Shown here: one piece after another, positions 13,079 through 13,518 of the stretch | How positions within the stretch are numbered: the first letter of the stretch is position 1 | Layout of the letters: the number at the start of each line of letters is the position of its first letter | Assembly (NCBI GenBank): GCA_041686915.1 | Contig: JAWLDB010000057.1 | Coordinates: 1-13,518, forward strand | From: JAWLDB01 sp041686915 | Lineage (GTDB): Bacteria; Bacillota; UBA994; UBA5500 | DNA length: 13,518 nt | Direction: 5' to 3' | Made by a program: the position numbers and the translations under genes | The notes under the pieces: generated by a model | Seen by the model: only the letters and a program-made list of their open reading frames with translations | Databases searched by the model: none | Told to the model about the DNA's origin: nothing

Positions 13079-13411
13079 ATAGCGCAGCCTAGCGGCTGCC
13101 GTCCGTCTGACACTGTGTCTGACTCAGGTTCAGTAACGGGCGTCAAGAACAGTAGTACTACCGATTAAGAGCGCCTGGTATCAATCGGGAAATTAACGGG
13201 CTAGCACGGTAACGATCCTGTCCTTGGGAGCGTTGCCAAGCGAAATTCAAAACATGGACTGCGCTCGGCCTCTGGTTACAGGGAAACGGTGCTGACTTTC
13301 GCGCTTCTGGCGAAGCAGCTCTCGTTCCGCGCCTTGTTTGCCGATGTGCCTCGCAATCGGCTGGGCTGGCATGCCTTCGGACGGTGGGTTCGAATCCCCC
13401 CGCCTCCACCA
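13079..13411 (+). pseudogene. ssrA: Partial, 5'-truncated second copy of tmRNA with a 95-bp insertion
   Basis: Positions 13083-13268 align with 10468-10651 of intact ssrA with about five substitutions and two single-base insertions, roughly 96% identity by eye. Positions 13364-13417 are identical to 10661-10714 over 54 bases, covering the T arm, the 3' acceptor strand and CCA (end at 13411). Similarity begins inside the tag frame (CGCAGCC then TAG), so the 5' acceptor strand, D-like region, resume codon and most of the tag are missing and no alternative is found upstream. A 95-bp block (13269-13363) replaces 9 bases of the intact copy. It cannot fold the normal tRNA-like domain alone. It keeps its own terminator. 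Confidence 0.9.
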
Positions 13412-13419
13412 AATATAGT

Positions 13420-13462
13420 GCCATCTATTGATAGAATGAGATCTATCAATGGGTGGCTTTTT
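13420..13462 (+). terminator. Terminator of the partial ssrA copy
   Basis: A 16-bp stem (13420-13435 with 13442-13457, two G-T pairs) has a 6-nt loop and is followed by T5. Its sequence is unrelated to the terminator of the intact ssrA. Confidence 0.88.
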
Positions 13463-13489
13463 CATTTGCCTGGCATTTTGCTCTTTGCG

Positions 13490-13509
13490 CAATTATATGC
13501 CGATAATTG
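13490..13509 (+). repeat. Short palindrome at the window end
   Basis: CAATTAT (13490-13496) and ATAATTG (13503-13509) form perfect 7-bp arms around 6 bases. The right arm overlaps a GATAAT that could be a -10 with TTGCTC 18 bp upstream, so it might be an operator for a gene beyond the window. Confidence 0.3.
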
Positions 13510-13518
13510 TAGAAAACC

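Noticed and set aside
13079..13411. Second ssrA copy as the acceptor piece of a two-piece (permuted) tmRNA
   Set aside because: The intact one-piece gene is present, the partial copy has no 5' acceptor strand nearby, and the arrangement is not permuted.
1..13518. CRISPR array or complete transposase/integrase gene
   Set aside because: No regularly spaced repeats were seen and no recombinase or transposase motifs appear in any long frame.

Overview
The window reads as a chromosomal segment of a low-to-mid GC, probably anaerobic Bacillota (Clostridia-like) genome. The evidence is the gene order gpmI-eno-secG ... rnr-smpB-ssrA, the purine-rich ribosome binding sites with frequent GTG/TTG starts, a K+-dependent-type membrane pyrophosphatase, and Clostridia-like protein families. 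I cannot name a genus from sequence alone. Every gene lies on the + strand.

Layout. Positions 1-2294 hold the end of a glycolytic operon: a 5'-truncated cofactor-independent phosphoglycerate mutase and complete enolase. Positions 2352-2691 hold a small secG transcription unit with its own promoter and terminator. hppA (2770-4740) is a sodium/proton-pumping pyrophosphatase closed by a strong terminator. Three small units follow: an HD-domain hydrolase (4873-5424), a GNAT acetyltransferase (5480-5962) and a nitronate monooxygenase-like flavoprotein (6055-7125). From 7264 to 10708 come the RNA quality-control genes: RNase R, a frameshifted small membrane protein, SmpB and tmRNA. RNase R, SmpB and tmRNA act together in trans-translation: tmRNA-SmpB frees stalled ribosomes and tags the nascent chain (deduced encoded tag ANNRVAIAA), and RNase R degrades the non-stop mRNA.

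The right-hand 2.8 kb is accessory in character. The ssrA terminator hairpin is followed at once by the 5' end of a group IIC intron, present only as a domain I fragment. Next come a gene fusing an XRE-type DNA-binding domain to an S-adenosylmethionine-dependent methyltransferase, and an isolated purC. After these lies a second, 5'-truncated copy of ssrA (about 13079-13411). It keeps the tRNA-like 3' end and has its own terminator, but lacks the 5' half and carries a 95-bp structured insertion. The 2.4-kb segment is therefore bounded by an intact ssrA and a partial ssrA copy, which points to insertion or recombination at the tmRNA locus. Two REP-like palindromes sit between smpB and ssrA, so the locus has collected several kinds of small mobile or repetitive DNA.

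The core genes are ordinary. The most unusual material is the mosaic ssrA copy, the intron remnant at the tmRNA terminator, and the regulator-methyltransferase fusion between them.
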